From Elusimicrobiota bacterium (GTDB taxonomy: Bacteria > Elusimicrobiota > Elusimicrobia > 2-02-FULL-39-32), in NCBI GenBank assembly GCA_016180425.1, contig JACPBF010000009.1, positions 1 through 64,000 of the forward strand: DNA of 64,000 nucleotides. The letters run 5' to 3'. The notes beneath the pieces were generated by a model, which made no database searches, was not told the DNA's origin, and saw nothing but the letters and a program-made list of their open reading frames with translations. The first letter of the stretch is position 1, and each line of letters starts with the position of its first letter. Below, in pieces: positions 1 to 9,100 of this stretch. Both the position numbers and the translations under genes were made by a program.

Positions 1-1
1 T

Positions 2-3000
2 ATTCAGACTAGCTATAAGCCAAATCGCACAGAAAAGATTATTCTTTCAATCGCATATCTTAGTTATCCTATTAATGTTTTAACTCATCATTTATTTAAT
101 CTTATATCTAATCTTACCCGTCCTCTGGGCAAGTGGAGATTAGCTCCATTGACTCAGGCAAATGGAACAGATAATAAAGAACTATACTATTGGGGGACAG
201 AAGAACAAGGCATAAAAAATGTTAAGGATGCAATCAATAAAAATGAGCCAGAACTTTTAGAAAGATATGCAAAGTTAGATTCTTTGGGATCTACAGCAAG
301 AGAACGAGAAAAGAAATCTTTAAGAGTAAAAGTTTATAAAATCACTTCTGCGCATTTTCAGCATTGGGGAATTCAGAGAGCTTTGGATAAACGGAGCGCT
401 CCTTATTTTCAGGGGAGTTATATTCGCGCTTTAATGGTTATTTTCCCAGAATTAGAACTGGAGCCTTTGGACATTCAATTGAATTGGTCAAGCAAAGAAA
501 AAGCGATTGAGTCAATTCTCTATGTGCTTTTGCGTGAAATTCCTCATGTTGTTCAGCAGTACAATGACCTTGATAATTTTGATCCAGCAAAAATAGAAGC
601 TCTTAAAAACGAAATCTATCAAATTACCTCTGCGCATTTTGATGTTTGGGGGTTGGGAAATGTAACGAGTAAAAAGCATGTTCCATATTTTAATGGAAGC
701 TATATCCATGCTTTGATAGCCCTATTCCCAAATCTAAATCTTGACCCATTAGGATTTGAATTAGACTGGTCATCACTTGAGAGTGGTATTAAATCTGTGC
801 TTTACATATTTAAGAGGCAAGTTCCCTACTTAATACAGGACTATGAAAGATTCGATGAATTAACAGGGTTAGAATTGAGTAATCTTAAAAAAGAGATTTG
901 TAGTATCACTAAAGCCCACTTCACTTCTTGGGGATTAGGGTCAGCCATGGTTCAACGCGGTGCGCCTTATTTCTATGGAAGCTACAAAAATGTTCTTATA
1001 TCTTTGTTTCCTAAGATTAATCTGAATTCTTTAGAATTTCAATTAGATTGGTCGAGTGAAGAAAGAGCTATTGATTCCATGCGGTTTGTATTCTCTAGTG
1101 AAATCCCCAATATTCTTCGTCAATATGACCAGCTTGAAGATTTAAGTCCAATACTAATCGAAAGGTTAAAAGATGAAATTTATCAAATCAGTTCTGCGCA
1201 TTTTGATGTTTGGGGGCTGTCAAATGCAACGATGAAAAAGAATGTTCCATATTTTAATGGAAGCTATATCCAAGCTTTGATGGCAGTATTTCCTGATCTA
1301 AATCTGAATCCTTTAGGATTTCAATTAGACTGGTCTTCCAAACAAAGAGCTATTGATTCCATGAGATTTGTTATTTCTAGAGGGATGCCTACCTTTATTG
1401 AAAGATATGAAAATATTGATGGTCTAAGCGCAGGTGAAGTTCAAAGATTAAAGAATGAAATTTATAGTATTACTCAGGGACATTTTGTTCTTTTGGGATT
1501 AGCCAAAGCTCTGCATAGAGATACTGTTCCTGATTTTGAAGGGAGCTATATGAAAGCTCTTGTAGAGCTGTTTAATCATCCACGGTTAGGTTTATCAGTA
1601 GAAGGGTTTATAAATTTTAGGAGAACTAATTGGCAAATAAAGTATAGCTGGAGAACGCGTGACTCTGGAATTTTTAATATTAGAGATGCTTTAGCGGCTT
1701 ATCAGCCTGCACTTCTTGCAAAATATGATCGCTTGGATAGTTTAAGAGAAGAAGAGAAAAATGAATTAAGGAATGATGTTTATAAAATTACTCAAGCACA
1801 TTTTAAGGTATGGGGTTTAAGCAGTGCAGTGGATAGAGAGAAATCTCCATATTTTAATGGATCTTATATCGTCGCTCTTATGGCTGTTTTTTCAAATTTG
1901 AATTTGAATCGTTTAGGATTTGAACTGGATTGGTCTTCAAAAGAAAAAGCAATTGAATCTGTGCGCTATGTACTGTCGCATGTAATGCCAGATTTAATTG
2001 AGCAGTATGATCATCTTTCTAATATAAATCCTCATAAGATTCGTGCTTTTAGAAATGAAATCTATAGAATTACTTATGGTCATTTTGGATTGTGGGGATT
2101 GAATGGGGCAATGAATCAAAAATTAGTTCCATACTTTCATGGGAGTCATATAAATGTCTTGATAGCGCTGTTCCCTAAACTGAATTTGAATCCATTGGGT
2201 TTTAAACTAGAGTGGTCCACAAAAGAGAAAGGAATTGAGACGATTCAATTTATTTTTGATCGTGAGATTCCTTCCATTGTTCAGCAGTATGAGCGCGTAG
2301 ATCAAATTAGTGAGGATGAAGTTGAAGAATTAAAAAATCGCATTTATGCGCTTAGTGAAGCAGAGCTTAAAATGTGGGGATTGAGCAGAGCCATGCATAG
2401 AGAATCAGCCCCTTATTTTCATGGCAGCTATATTGAAGCGCTGATGGCTGTGTTTCCAAAACTTGATCTTGATCCTTTAGGATTTCAGTTAGATTGGTCC
2501 ACTAAAGAAAGAGCGTTGGATTCTATTCGATTTGTACTCACACATAAAGTCCCGCATATTATGCAGCGTTATCAAAATATAGAGAACTTGAATGATTTGG
2601 AACTTACATTGTTGAGAGAAGGAATTTATCGAATCAAGCGGGCACATCTACTTTTATGGAAACTTGGGGCTGTGTTTAGTAATACCTATTTTAATGATTT
2701 TATTGAGCTATTTATCAATCTTTTTTCTCATTCTAAACTTGGTCTTACTCGTGAAGGGTTCTTGGAAAAAGGCAATGGTTCTGATGATAGCTCTGGGAAA
2801 CGAGTTGAAAATAATTCACTGGACAATGTTGGGAATAGCTCTTCAGATACATCACTTAATGATTCTACAGATATTCTTGAACCCTTAGTTCAGCCTCTAC
2901 AGCGATTTAAAAACTGGCAGTCATTAAGAGCCTATTATCTTTTTGTAGGGAGTTGGGAGGAGGGTATATATAGGTGGGGAGGATTGGTTGGTCTGCCTTT

Positions 3001-3703
3001 TCTTTTTTCCTATTTTGGATTAGATTTTAATTCAGGTCAGGTATTAGGAGTTGTTTGGAGTAGCGCTGGATTCCTGTTCTCTCACACTATTGTGCGTTGG
3101 CTGGCAAAAAGGAACAGCATAGGTTGGGATGGATGGAGGATGGAATTAAAGAAAGATTTCCTCTCTCTTCGCTCTTTTAACGCCTTACTTTATAATCTCT
3201 TATTTATCTCTATTATCTCTTTTCAGCCTACTTTAGTTTCCTTTGCCCTTTTGTCAGTTAGTTCTTTTCACTTTACAATTGATATGTTAGATGCTTACAA
3301 GAAGAAAAGCTTAACTTCTCAAGAACTCTTATCCCAGGAGATACAGTTAATAGCGGATAAATTAGGAACATCCCAGCCAGAACTACAATCTTTAAGTTTT
3401 GATCTTAATCTAAACTTCTCAAATTTAGTTCAAACTCTTTTTGGCGTATGGTCAAAGGATACAAAAGGTTCAGAACTATATTTAGTTGACTTAACTGGAT
3501 CAAGAGATCAATCCAGTCAAATAGCGATGTTAAGGACGATCCATGAGATCTATGGTTTGAATCAGAACGCTCGATTTATTTTAGTGATGGATGAACCAAA
3601 GCCAATAGAAGAATTAGAGAGTATATTGGGTATTAAAGGCATTCTTTCTACAGGCTATCTTAAAGCAAAGCTCCTACGCAGTTCGGCTGATAGCAGGCTC
3701 TGA
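2..3703 (+). CDS. Giant repeat protein, C-terminal part (5' end outside window)
   Basis: The frame is open to the left edge (in-frame codons from base 2), so the TTG at 149 is probably not the true start. From about 170 to 2780 there are nine tandem units of about 94 residues; most begin W-S-[ST]-x-[EQ]-x-[AG]-[IL] and contain AHFxxWGL, PYFxGSY and FPxLNLxPLGF. I do not recognise the repeat family. A Ser/Asn-rich linker follows, then a hydrophobic domain at about 2950-3300 with the motifs EEGIYR, FLFSH and HFTID. These resemble the EExxxR, FxxxH and HxxxN motifs of CPBP intramembrane proteases, with the last Asn replaced by Asp. The upstream in-frame HHLFN could be the end of another such domain. 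The ending LLRSSADSRL looks unnatural; the +1 frame continues as good protein (next entry). Family membership with the other giants is inferred from this layout. Confidence 0.75.
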   Translation: MQTSYKPNRTEKIILSIAYLSYPINVLTHHLFNLISNLTRPLGKWRLAPLTQANGTDNKELYYWGTEEQGIKNVKDAINKNEPELLERYAKLDSLGSTAREREKKSLRVKVYKITSAHFQHWGIQRALDKRSAPYFQGSYIRALMVIFPELELEPLDIQLNWSSKEKAIESILYVLLREIPHVVQQYNDLDNFDPAKIEALKNEIYQITSAHFDVWGLGNVTSKKHVPYFNGSYIHALIALFPNLNLDPLGFELDWSSLESGIKSVLYIFKRQVPYLIQDYERFDELTGLELSNLKKEICSITKAHFTSWGLGSAMVQRGAPYFYGSYKNVLISLFPKINLNSLEFQLDWSSEERAIDSMRFVFSSEIPNILRQYDQLEDLSPILIERLKDEIYQISSAHFDVWGLSNATMKKNVPYFNGSYIQALMAVFPDLNLNPLGFQLDWSSKQRAIDSMRFVISRGMPTFIERYENIDGLSAGEVQRLKNEIYSITQGHFVLLGLAKALHRDTVPDFEGSYMKALVELFNHPRLGLSVEGFINFRRTNWQIKYSWRTRDSGIFNIRDALAAYQPALLAKYDRLDSLREEEKNELRNDVYKITQAHFKVWGLSSAVDREKSPYFNGSYIVALMAVFSNLNLNRLGFELDWSSKEKAIESVRYVLSHVMPDLIEQYDHLSNINPHKIRAFRNEIYRITYGHFGLWGLNGAMNQKLVPYFHGSHINVLIALFPKLNLNPLGFKLEWSTKEKGIETIQFIFDREIPSIVQQYERVDQISEDEVEELKNRIYALSEAELKMWGLSRAMHRESAPYFHGSYIEALMAVFPKLDLDPLGFQLDWSTKERALDSIRFVLTHKVPHIMQRYQNIENLNDLELTLLREGIYRIKRAHLLLWKLGAVFSNTYFNDFIELFINLFSHSKLGLTREGFLEKGNGSDDSSGKRVENNSLDNVGNSSSDTSLNDSTDILEPLVQPLQRFKNWQSLRAYYLFVGSWEEGIYRWGGLVGLPFLFSYFGLDFNSGQVLGVVWSSAGFLFSHTIVRWLAKRNSIGWDGWRMELKKDFLSLRSFNALLYNLLFISIISFQPTLVSFALLSVSSFHFTIDMLDAYKKKSLTSQELLSQEIQLIADKLGTSQPELQSLSFDLNLNFSNLVQTLFGVWSKDTKGSELYLVDLTGSRDQSSQIAMLRTIHEIYGLNQNARFILVMDEPKPIEELESILGIKGILSTGYLKAKLLRSSADSRL

Positions 3704-3728
3704 TAAGATAGGGATTTGGTCAAACCTG

Positions 3729-3986
3729 ATGGATGAGTTAGGTAAAACAGTAAGAGACATTCGCATATTAGTTTTACAGATACTAGATGTGGGGGTATCT
3801 ATTACGATAGTCTTGCCCAAAGATAAGATTTTTAATGCAGGGATTGATCAGTGGATCAGGGATTTAGAAGGGAGAGGAAGAATTGAGAGAAACGGAAGAG
3901 AACTGACCATTCAAGGTGTTGAGCTAGAACCTCCTTCCCTTAAAGAAGATCACCAAATCCATTCACTGTTTAGCTCGCAAGCTTAA
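3729..3986 (+). CDS. Displaced C-terminal segment of the preceding giant gene (probable frameshift)
   Basis: This frame encodes DELGKTVRDIRILVLQILDVG and further well-behaved mixed alpha/beta sequence, ending FSSQA. Read upstream without needing a start codon, the same frame continues back to about 3666 (SYAVRLIAGSDKIGIWSNL), overlapping the unnatural tail of the previous ORF. A single-base indel near 3665-3690 would join the two into one protein with a C-terminal domain like those of the other giants. Either the gene is really broken or the assembly has a sequence error; the bases alone cannot decide. As a stand-alone 85-residue gene starting at ATG 3729 it has no convincing ribosome binding site, so I favour the frameshift. 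Confidence 0.55.
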   Translation: MDELGKTVRDIRILVLQILDVGVSITIVLPKDKIFNAGIDQWIRDLEGRGRIERNGRELTIQGVELEPPSLKEDHQIHSLFSSQA

Positions 3987-3996
3987 AATTGTAACC

Positions 3997-4025
3997 TTGA
4001 CAGTTAATTCCATATAATCTAGACT
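3997..4025 (+). promoter_or_regulatory. Sigma-70-like promoter giving a leaderless ATPase mRNA
   Basis: TTGACA at 3997-4002 and TAGACT at 4020-4025 are separated by 17 bp. The predicted transcription start, about 4032, is next to the ATG at 4033. A better -10 hexamer, TATAAT at 4013-4018, would leave only 10 bp of spacer and was not chosen. Confidence 0.5.
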
Positions 4026-4032
4026 ACATGTA

Positions 4033-5190
4033 ATGAATTCCACATTGTCCAGAATCCAAAGGATTCTAAAAATTGACCTTAACGGCAATAATTCCGCCTT
4101 TCTCTGGGGCCCGCGCAAGGTTGGGAAAACGACTCTCCTTCATCAAAAATTTCCAAACGCAAAGTATTATGATCTATTAAATACAGAACTTAAAACCCGT
4201 CTGCTCCTCATGCCCTCTTTGCTTCGCGAAGAATGTTTGGCGGAAAAATCAGATATTGTTATTATAGACGAAATTCAAAAGGTCCCCGCTCTTTTGGATG
4301 AAGTTCACTGGTGCCTTGAAAACACAAGAACTAAATTTATCTTATGCGGTTCAAGCGCTCGAAAGTTGAAACGGGGCGCGGCAAATCTTTTAGGAGGAAG
4401 AGCATGGCGTTATGAACTATTCCCCCTAACCACAAAAGAATTAGGAGAATACGATCTTAGCCGTATTTTAAACCATGGCTTAATTCCAAAACATTATATT
4501 GAAAAAATTCCGGACCGCAGTTTAAAAAGTTATGTCTTAGATTATATTGAGGAAGAAATTCATACAGAAGCATTGGTGCGTAATATCCCTTCATTTGCCA
4601 GATTCCTTGATGCCGTATCTCTCACTCACGGACAGCTTATCAATTACGCGAACATTGCCCGAGATTGCGGCGTTTCACCTAAAACAGTGCGAGAATATTA
4701 TCAAATATTGCAGGATACTCTTCTTGGGCATGAGCTTCCTCCCTGGAGAAAAAGCAAGAACAGACGCCTGATTGAAACAGCGAAATTTTATCTTTTTGAT
4801 TTAGGGATTGTGAGGGAACTAACCGGCTTAAAGATTATTCAAGAAAGGACAGAAGAATTTGGCCGTTATTTTGAGCATTTTTTAATTGAGGAAATAAGAG
4901 CATTTATATCGTATCGTGAGAAAAATGTGAATCTTTCCTATTGGAGAACCAGCACGGGGATGGAAGTTGATCTTATCGTAGGAAATATGGAATTAGCAAT
5001 AGAATTCAAAGCTACAGCCCACGCAGATGAAAGGCACTTAAAAGGATTGTGCTCTCTAATGGATGATCAAAAAGTAATAAGACCCATCCTAGTTAGTTTG
5101 GATATGAAGCCGCGCAAATTGTCATCCGGCATTGAAATTTTTCCTTGGCAGAAATTCTGTGAGAAATTATGGAATGGTGATCTTATTTGA
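4033..5190 (+). CDS. AAA_14/DUF4143 family ATPase
   Basis: 385 residues, the usual length for the family. Walker A is GPRKVGKTT near residues 26-34 and Walker B is IVIIDEIQ near residues 75-82; a GSSARKL segment follows in the sensor position. The C-terminal half has the DUF4143 signature: an ExFLIEE segment, then SYWRTSTGMEVDLIV, which resembles a PD-(D/E)XK-like core. The biological role of this family is not firmly established. It is the first of four paralogues in the window, each a single-gene unit with its own promoter, and it follows directly on a giant gene. No Shine-Dalgarno sequence precedes the ATG; promoter geometry suggests a leaderless message. The family call is firm, the cellular role unknown. 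Confidence 0.9.
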   Translation: MNSTLSRIQRILKIDLNGNNSAFLWGPRKVGKTTLLHQKFPNAKYYDLLNTELKTRLLLMPSLLREECLAEKSDIVIIDEIQKVPALLDEVHWCLENTRTKFILCGSSARKLKRGAANLLGGRAWRYELFPLTTKELGEYDLSRILNHGLIPKHYIEKIPDRSLKSYVLDYIEEEIHTEALVRNIPSFARFLDAVSLTHGQLINYANIARDCGVSPKTVREYYQILQDTLLGHELPPWRKSKNRRLIETAKFYLFDLGIVRELTGLKIIQERTEEFGRYFEHFLIEEIRAFISYREKNVNLSYWRTSTGMEVDLIVGNMELAIEFKATAHADERHLKGLCSLMDDQKVIRPILVSLDMKPRKLSSGIEIFPWQKFCEKLWNGDLI

Positions 5191-5433
5191 TCCCTTGGGA
5201 GCCAGAAATCTAAAATCGGATATCCATTTTAATTTTTTGAGATGTTCTAGTAGATCAACAGTAATTATGAATGAACCAATGTTTGTTTTACTAAATTCCT
5301 GTAAAAAGGGGAATTTTATCTACATATTTAGGTAAATTTTCCTTACTTTTCAAATTACCGCATTAAAAAATCATTTATATTGTTTTATTTTGGCACTTTA
5401 ATTGCTACTTATTTAGATAAAGATATGATTCAT

Positions 5434-5600
5434 TTAAACCCGAATATTGCATTAGGACGTTGGATTCGACGAGCGATGGCGGACTTTTTTGTCCTCAAAA
5501 AGCTCGACCGTAGCGAACGCTACGCTCTCACTTTTTTCGTCAAAAAAGTCTCGCCCTCACTCGTCTCCTCCGACACGCCTAATGCAATATTCGGGTTAAA
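5434..5600. repeat. Long imperfect inverted repeat, about 167 bp
   Basis: The outer arms CCCGAATATTGCATTAGG (left) and CCTAATGCAATATTCGGG (right) are exact complements. Inner arms GACGAGCGATGGCGGAC and GTCTCGCCCTCACTCGTC pair with few mismatches, each next to a run of T or A. The centre GTAGCGAACGCTAC is itself a hairpin. The whole could form a cruciform in DNA or one long hairpin in RNA. The short ORF across it (5380-5643) reads through both arms and is not a credible gene. No transposase is near; a MITE-like element or structured RNA are both possible. Confidence 0.8.
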
Positions 5601-5770
5601 GTTGGCGTATAGATATCTAATGAGTGGGACAGGTAGTCAATAATACTTAGAAAGTCAGCTAAGCTCTACAGATGCTCGTAACATTTTTCACCCAACAAGG
5701 AATTAGGCTAGAAGAGGAAGGTTTATAAGTGATTTTTTAGGATAATAGATAGAAAGTTTTAAACTAGTTA

Positions 5771-5826
5771 GAAACTTTTGCAAAAATAATGTTACAAAAA
5801 TGTTACAAAAAGTTTAAGAAAAGTTT
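5771..5826 (+). promoter_or_regulatory. 11-bp iterated TTACA element (copy A)
   Basis: GTTACAAAAAT (5791-5801) and GTTACAAAAAG (5802-5812) are exactly phased, preceded by a degenerate TTTTGCAAAAA and followed by TTTAAGA. A TATAAA at 5840-5845 could be the -10. The same arrangement precedes other giant genes. Spacing and half-site resemble binding sites of OmpR/PhoB-family response regulators (Bacillus PhoP: TT[ACT]A[CT]A with about 5 bp between); the regulator itself is not in the window. A further GTTACAAAG lies at about 5911. Confidence 0.65.
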
Positions 5827-5989
5827 CGGCAATACCTGTTATAAATGACCTACAAATATGAAAATAGATAAGACGCTGAAATTGAACTGTTTTTGGAATG
5901 AAACAAAAATGTTACAAAGGGCAGTTAATTTAGCAGTAAAGAGAAAGTTCGATAAAAAGAGTAAGTAAAAATTTAGAAGTTTAGTTCTT

Positions 5990-6116
5990 TAAAAAAGTTA
6001 GCAACACGCACAAGGCAAATCCGTTGAAAAACGGAGACGCAAAGCTACAAGACTAAGTTCCGAAGATTAAATCGGAATAAGTTGGTTGAGCCGCCGAAGG
6101 TTGAAGAATCTTTAAA
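5990..6116 (+). ncRNA. Cyclic-di-GMP-I (GEMM) riboswitch
   Basis: The conserved aptamer core is visible: ACGCACAAGGCAAATCC at 6004-6022, a CCGTT-GAAA-AACGG hairpin with GNRA tetraloop at 6021-6034, GACGCAAAGC at 6036-6045, a CTAAG segment, a TCCGA...TCGGA hairpin at 6059-6076, and the closing GAGCCGCCGAA at 6088-6098. Flanking TTCTTTAAA and TTTAAAGA can extend the basal stem. An intrinsic terminator follows about 50 bases later, then the start codon of the 5781-residue gene, so this is a transcription-control riboswitch for that gene. The direction of control (on or off) cannot be read here. Confidence 0.85.
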
Positions 6117-6146
6117 GAGAAGTTCTAACTGGATTCTCCATAAGTG

Positions 6147-6188
6147 GCCAACAGTCTTGTAGAAATTACAGAAACTGTTGGCTTTTTT
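6147..6188 (+). terminator. Intrinsic terminator of the riboswitch expression platform
   Basis: Arms GCCAACAGT (6147-6155) and ACTGTTGGC (6174-6182) are perfectly complementary and followed by TTTTTT (6183-6188). It ends 11 bases before the ATG at 6200, so read-through is required for expression. Confidence 0.85.
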
Positions 6189-6199
6189 ATTAAAGATTT

Positions 6200-9100
6200 A
6201 TGGAGAAAAAAGAGATTAAAAAATATCCTTTCTGGACCCGCCTCACTTCCTGCGGTATGGCGGTTATTTTCTTTTACGTGCAAGTGGCTTATGGCGTCAT
6301 TGAACCCAGCTCAAAACTTTGGGAAGAACGAAGAAAAGCAGCGGAAGAGCTAAAAAGGGGAAAACATAAGGGAATACCAAACTCTAACCAAACAGGTAGT
6401 AACTCTGAAGAAAATCAAATTTTGCTGGCAAAAGTGCCTTCACCTGAATCTGACAAAGGTCTTGTGGCTCAACTTCCATCCTTGGAATTGAATGTCCTTT
6501 CTCAGCAGGTTCCTCAAAAACTAGGTTCTGACATTCTTGGATTAGGTTCTCAAAGGGAAAATCTTCAATCTCAAGATGCCAGGCTCCAATCCGAAATCAA
6601 GTGGCTGGAAACTATTCCAGCTAGTTTTGCCAATCTTAAAGAACTTTACCTTCCTTCTCAATGGAAGCCACAAGACCTTATGGTCATCCACATACAGGAT
6701 GTGCATGAAAACTATGAAGCTCAAAAAAATATCGCTCGGATTATTCAAGCTCTTAAAAAACCAGAAATCCAAAGTTCCTTGCAAAGTCCTTCTTCCAACC
6801 CGCAAGTTCAGTTGGTGGTGGGTTTAGAGGGAGCAAAAGGATCCTTTGCTTTTGATTCTTACAGATCCTTACCTGAAAAAGAACATGTAAAAAAGATCGC
6901 TGAGTATTTCTTAAAAGAATCTTTAATTTCCGGAGCAGAATATGTTGGCATGACTTTAGATTCTAAAAATTCTAAAGAGTCTCCAATTCTATTTTGGGGA
7001 GTGGAAAATGAAAGACTCTATTTAGAGCATGTCAGAGCTTTTAAAGATTCTATTCCGCAAGAAAAAGAGGCAAAGAAAATTGTTTTAGATCTGCAAAACT
7101 CTTTAAACCTGCTTAAAACCAAAATATTAAATTCAGATTTAAAAGAGTTAGATGAAAATATGACTTTGCACCATAAGGGTCAGATCAAACTGAGCCAATA
7201 CCTTAAAGTCCTTACTCAGGATGGAATCCCTTCTTATTCAGAGATGATTCGCAAATTTATGAGCGCTTTAAACTTAGAAGAAACCTTAAACTATGAGCAA
7301 GTGGAAAAAGAAAGAAGAGCTCTAACCAATAGTTTAGTTGAGAGACTGCCAAAAGCGGAACTAAAGAATTTAGTTTCATCTGGTCTTTCTTATAGGTTAG
7401 GAAATATCAGTTATGGCGCTTTTTATCAATATTTAAAAGATTTGTGTCAGGCTTATGGGGTGGTTTTAGCCAAATACCCAGAAATGGACAAATATGTTCG
7501 ATATGTTTTAATTGCGGATAAAATTAAAAGTGAGGCGCTATTTAAAGAGGTAGAGAGTTTAGAAAAAAGCAGAGTTCAATCTTTTATTGTGACTAAAGAA
7601 GAAAAAGAGATTGTGGAGTGTTCTAAAGATTTGGTTTTAATGGAAAAGATGGTGGGCTATCGTTTTAGTCCTGAAGATTGGAAAGAGTATCTAAGCAGGA
7701 AGAATGAGATAGTGGATGTGAGCCAAAGAATTAAAAGATTAGAAAAATATTCTGGAAAAACTGGAAGTTTTGGCAAAACAGGGATCAGCATGGTAAACCC
7801 AGAAATTGTAGTGGATCCTTTAATCGCGGGAAAAAAGAAAAAACAAAAATCATCTCAAGGACAAGAGTCAGGAGAGAAGAGCGTTTTAGTTAAAGCGCTT
7901 AAACCTTTTGAAAAATTCAATGAGGCTGCAATTAAAAGAGATAAAGCTTTAGTAGAAAATCTTCTTCATAAGGTAAGAGAAAAGAGGAAACTTCAAGTAG
8001 GAAACCTGGCGCTATTAGTTTCTGGAGGTTTTCACACGCAAGGCATGACAGATCTTTTAAGGCAAAAACAGATTGCTTATGCGGTTTTAACTCCCCGTTT
8101 AGGCAAGGTAGAAGGTACTGGGACAGATTATTTAGAGATTTTCCGCAGAGATAAAACCCCTTTAGAAAAACTTTTTACAGGGGAGCGTATTACCCTTAAA
8201 TCAGAAATGGGAACAGCTTCTAGTTCCATGAAAGAGACTTTACCAATTGTAGGTTTGATTAACCGCTCTTTGATTAATTTGTATGCCATGCTCACTATTT
8301 TTAGCGCGGCAAAATCAGTGACTAATTTAACTCCGGAGCAAAAGGAAGAGATGGCAGAATCTTTAGAGATGGGTTTATCAAAACAGTTTAGAACTGTGGA
8401 TAAAGTGAAGATTGATGAGAATATTCAAACTGCGGGAGATGGAAGAAAAGTGGAAGGGGTGGCTGCTGGCATAGAAATTTTTGGAAAAATTAATGATCAA
8501 AGAAGCGATGTCTATTTTTGGAGCGAACTTTTTGAAAAAAATTCTAGAAAGAAAAAAATCAGTGATTCTTTAGATCCAGAAATTCAACCAGAAGAGATGG
8601 TTTTAGATGATTTTGTGAATCGTCTCTATCCAAGTCACCCTGGATTGACCAATCAAGTTTTAAATGCGCTTTCTGACACTTTAAAATCCGCTTTTGACAG
8701 AGCAAGAAATACCTTTAGTAATATTGATACCCTTCTGGTTGGAGTAAGAGCGCCTACTCCTCAAATCCCCGCAAAAGGAGAAGTTGTTCAGTTTGCGGAG
8801 GAAAGAGTTACTTCTCAGGAAACTATAAGCCAGGAAGGCAAAATTGTTCAGTTTGCTGACAAAAAGGTAGAAAGAATAAATAGATTAAAAGCAGCTTCAA
8901 TCCTCGATGCAATCTTAAGATGGCCGCTGGATAAGTTATCTGAGCTGGATGATCAATCTAAGAATAAAATATTTGAAAACAGAATTTTTCGTTTTCTTAT
9001 AAATATCTATAAGGTTTTTTATGCAGTTGTAACAGGTGTGGTTATGCCATTAGTAGAAACCCATGGGCTTGCCTACGCGGTTACAGTAATTTTTGGCGGG

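Noticed and set aside
3701-3703. Reassigned TGA codon in the first giant gene
   Set aside because: Other genes in the window end properly on TGA (5190, 44129), and the continuation is in a different frame, so readthrough would not restore it.
5380-5643. 87-residue ORF
   Set aside because: It reads through both arms of the long inverted repeat; the protein is a by-product of the palindrome and has no ribosome binding site.
6144-6353. 69-residue ORF across the terminator
   Set aside because: Overlaps the riboswitch terminator and the start of the giant gene in another frame; no signal of real coding.
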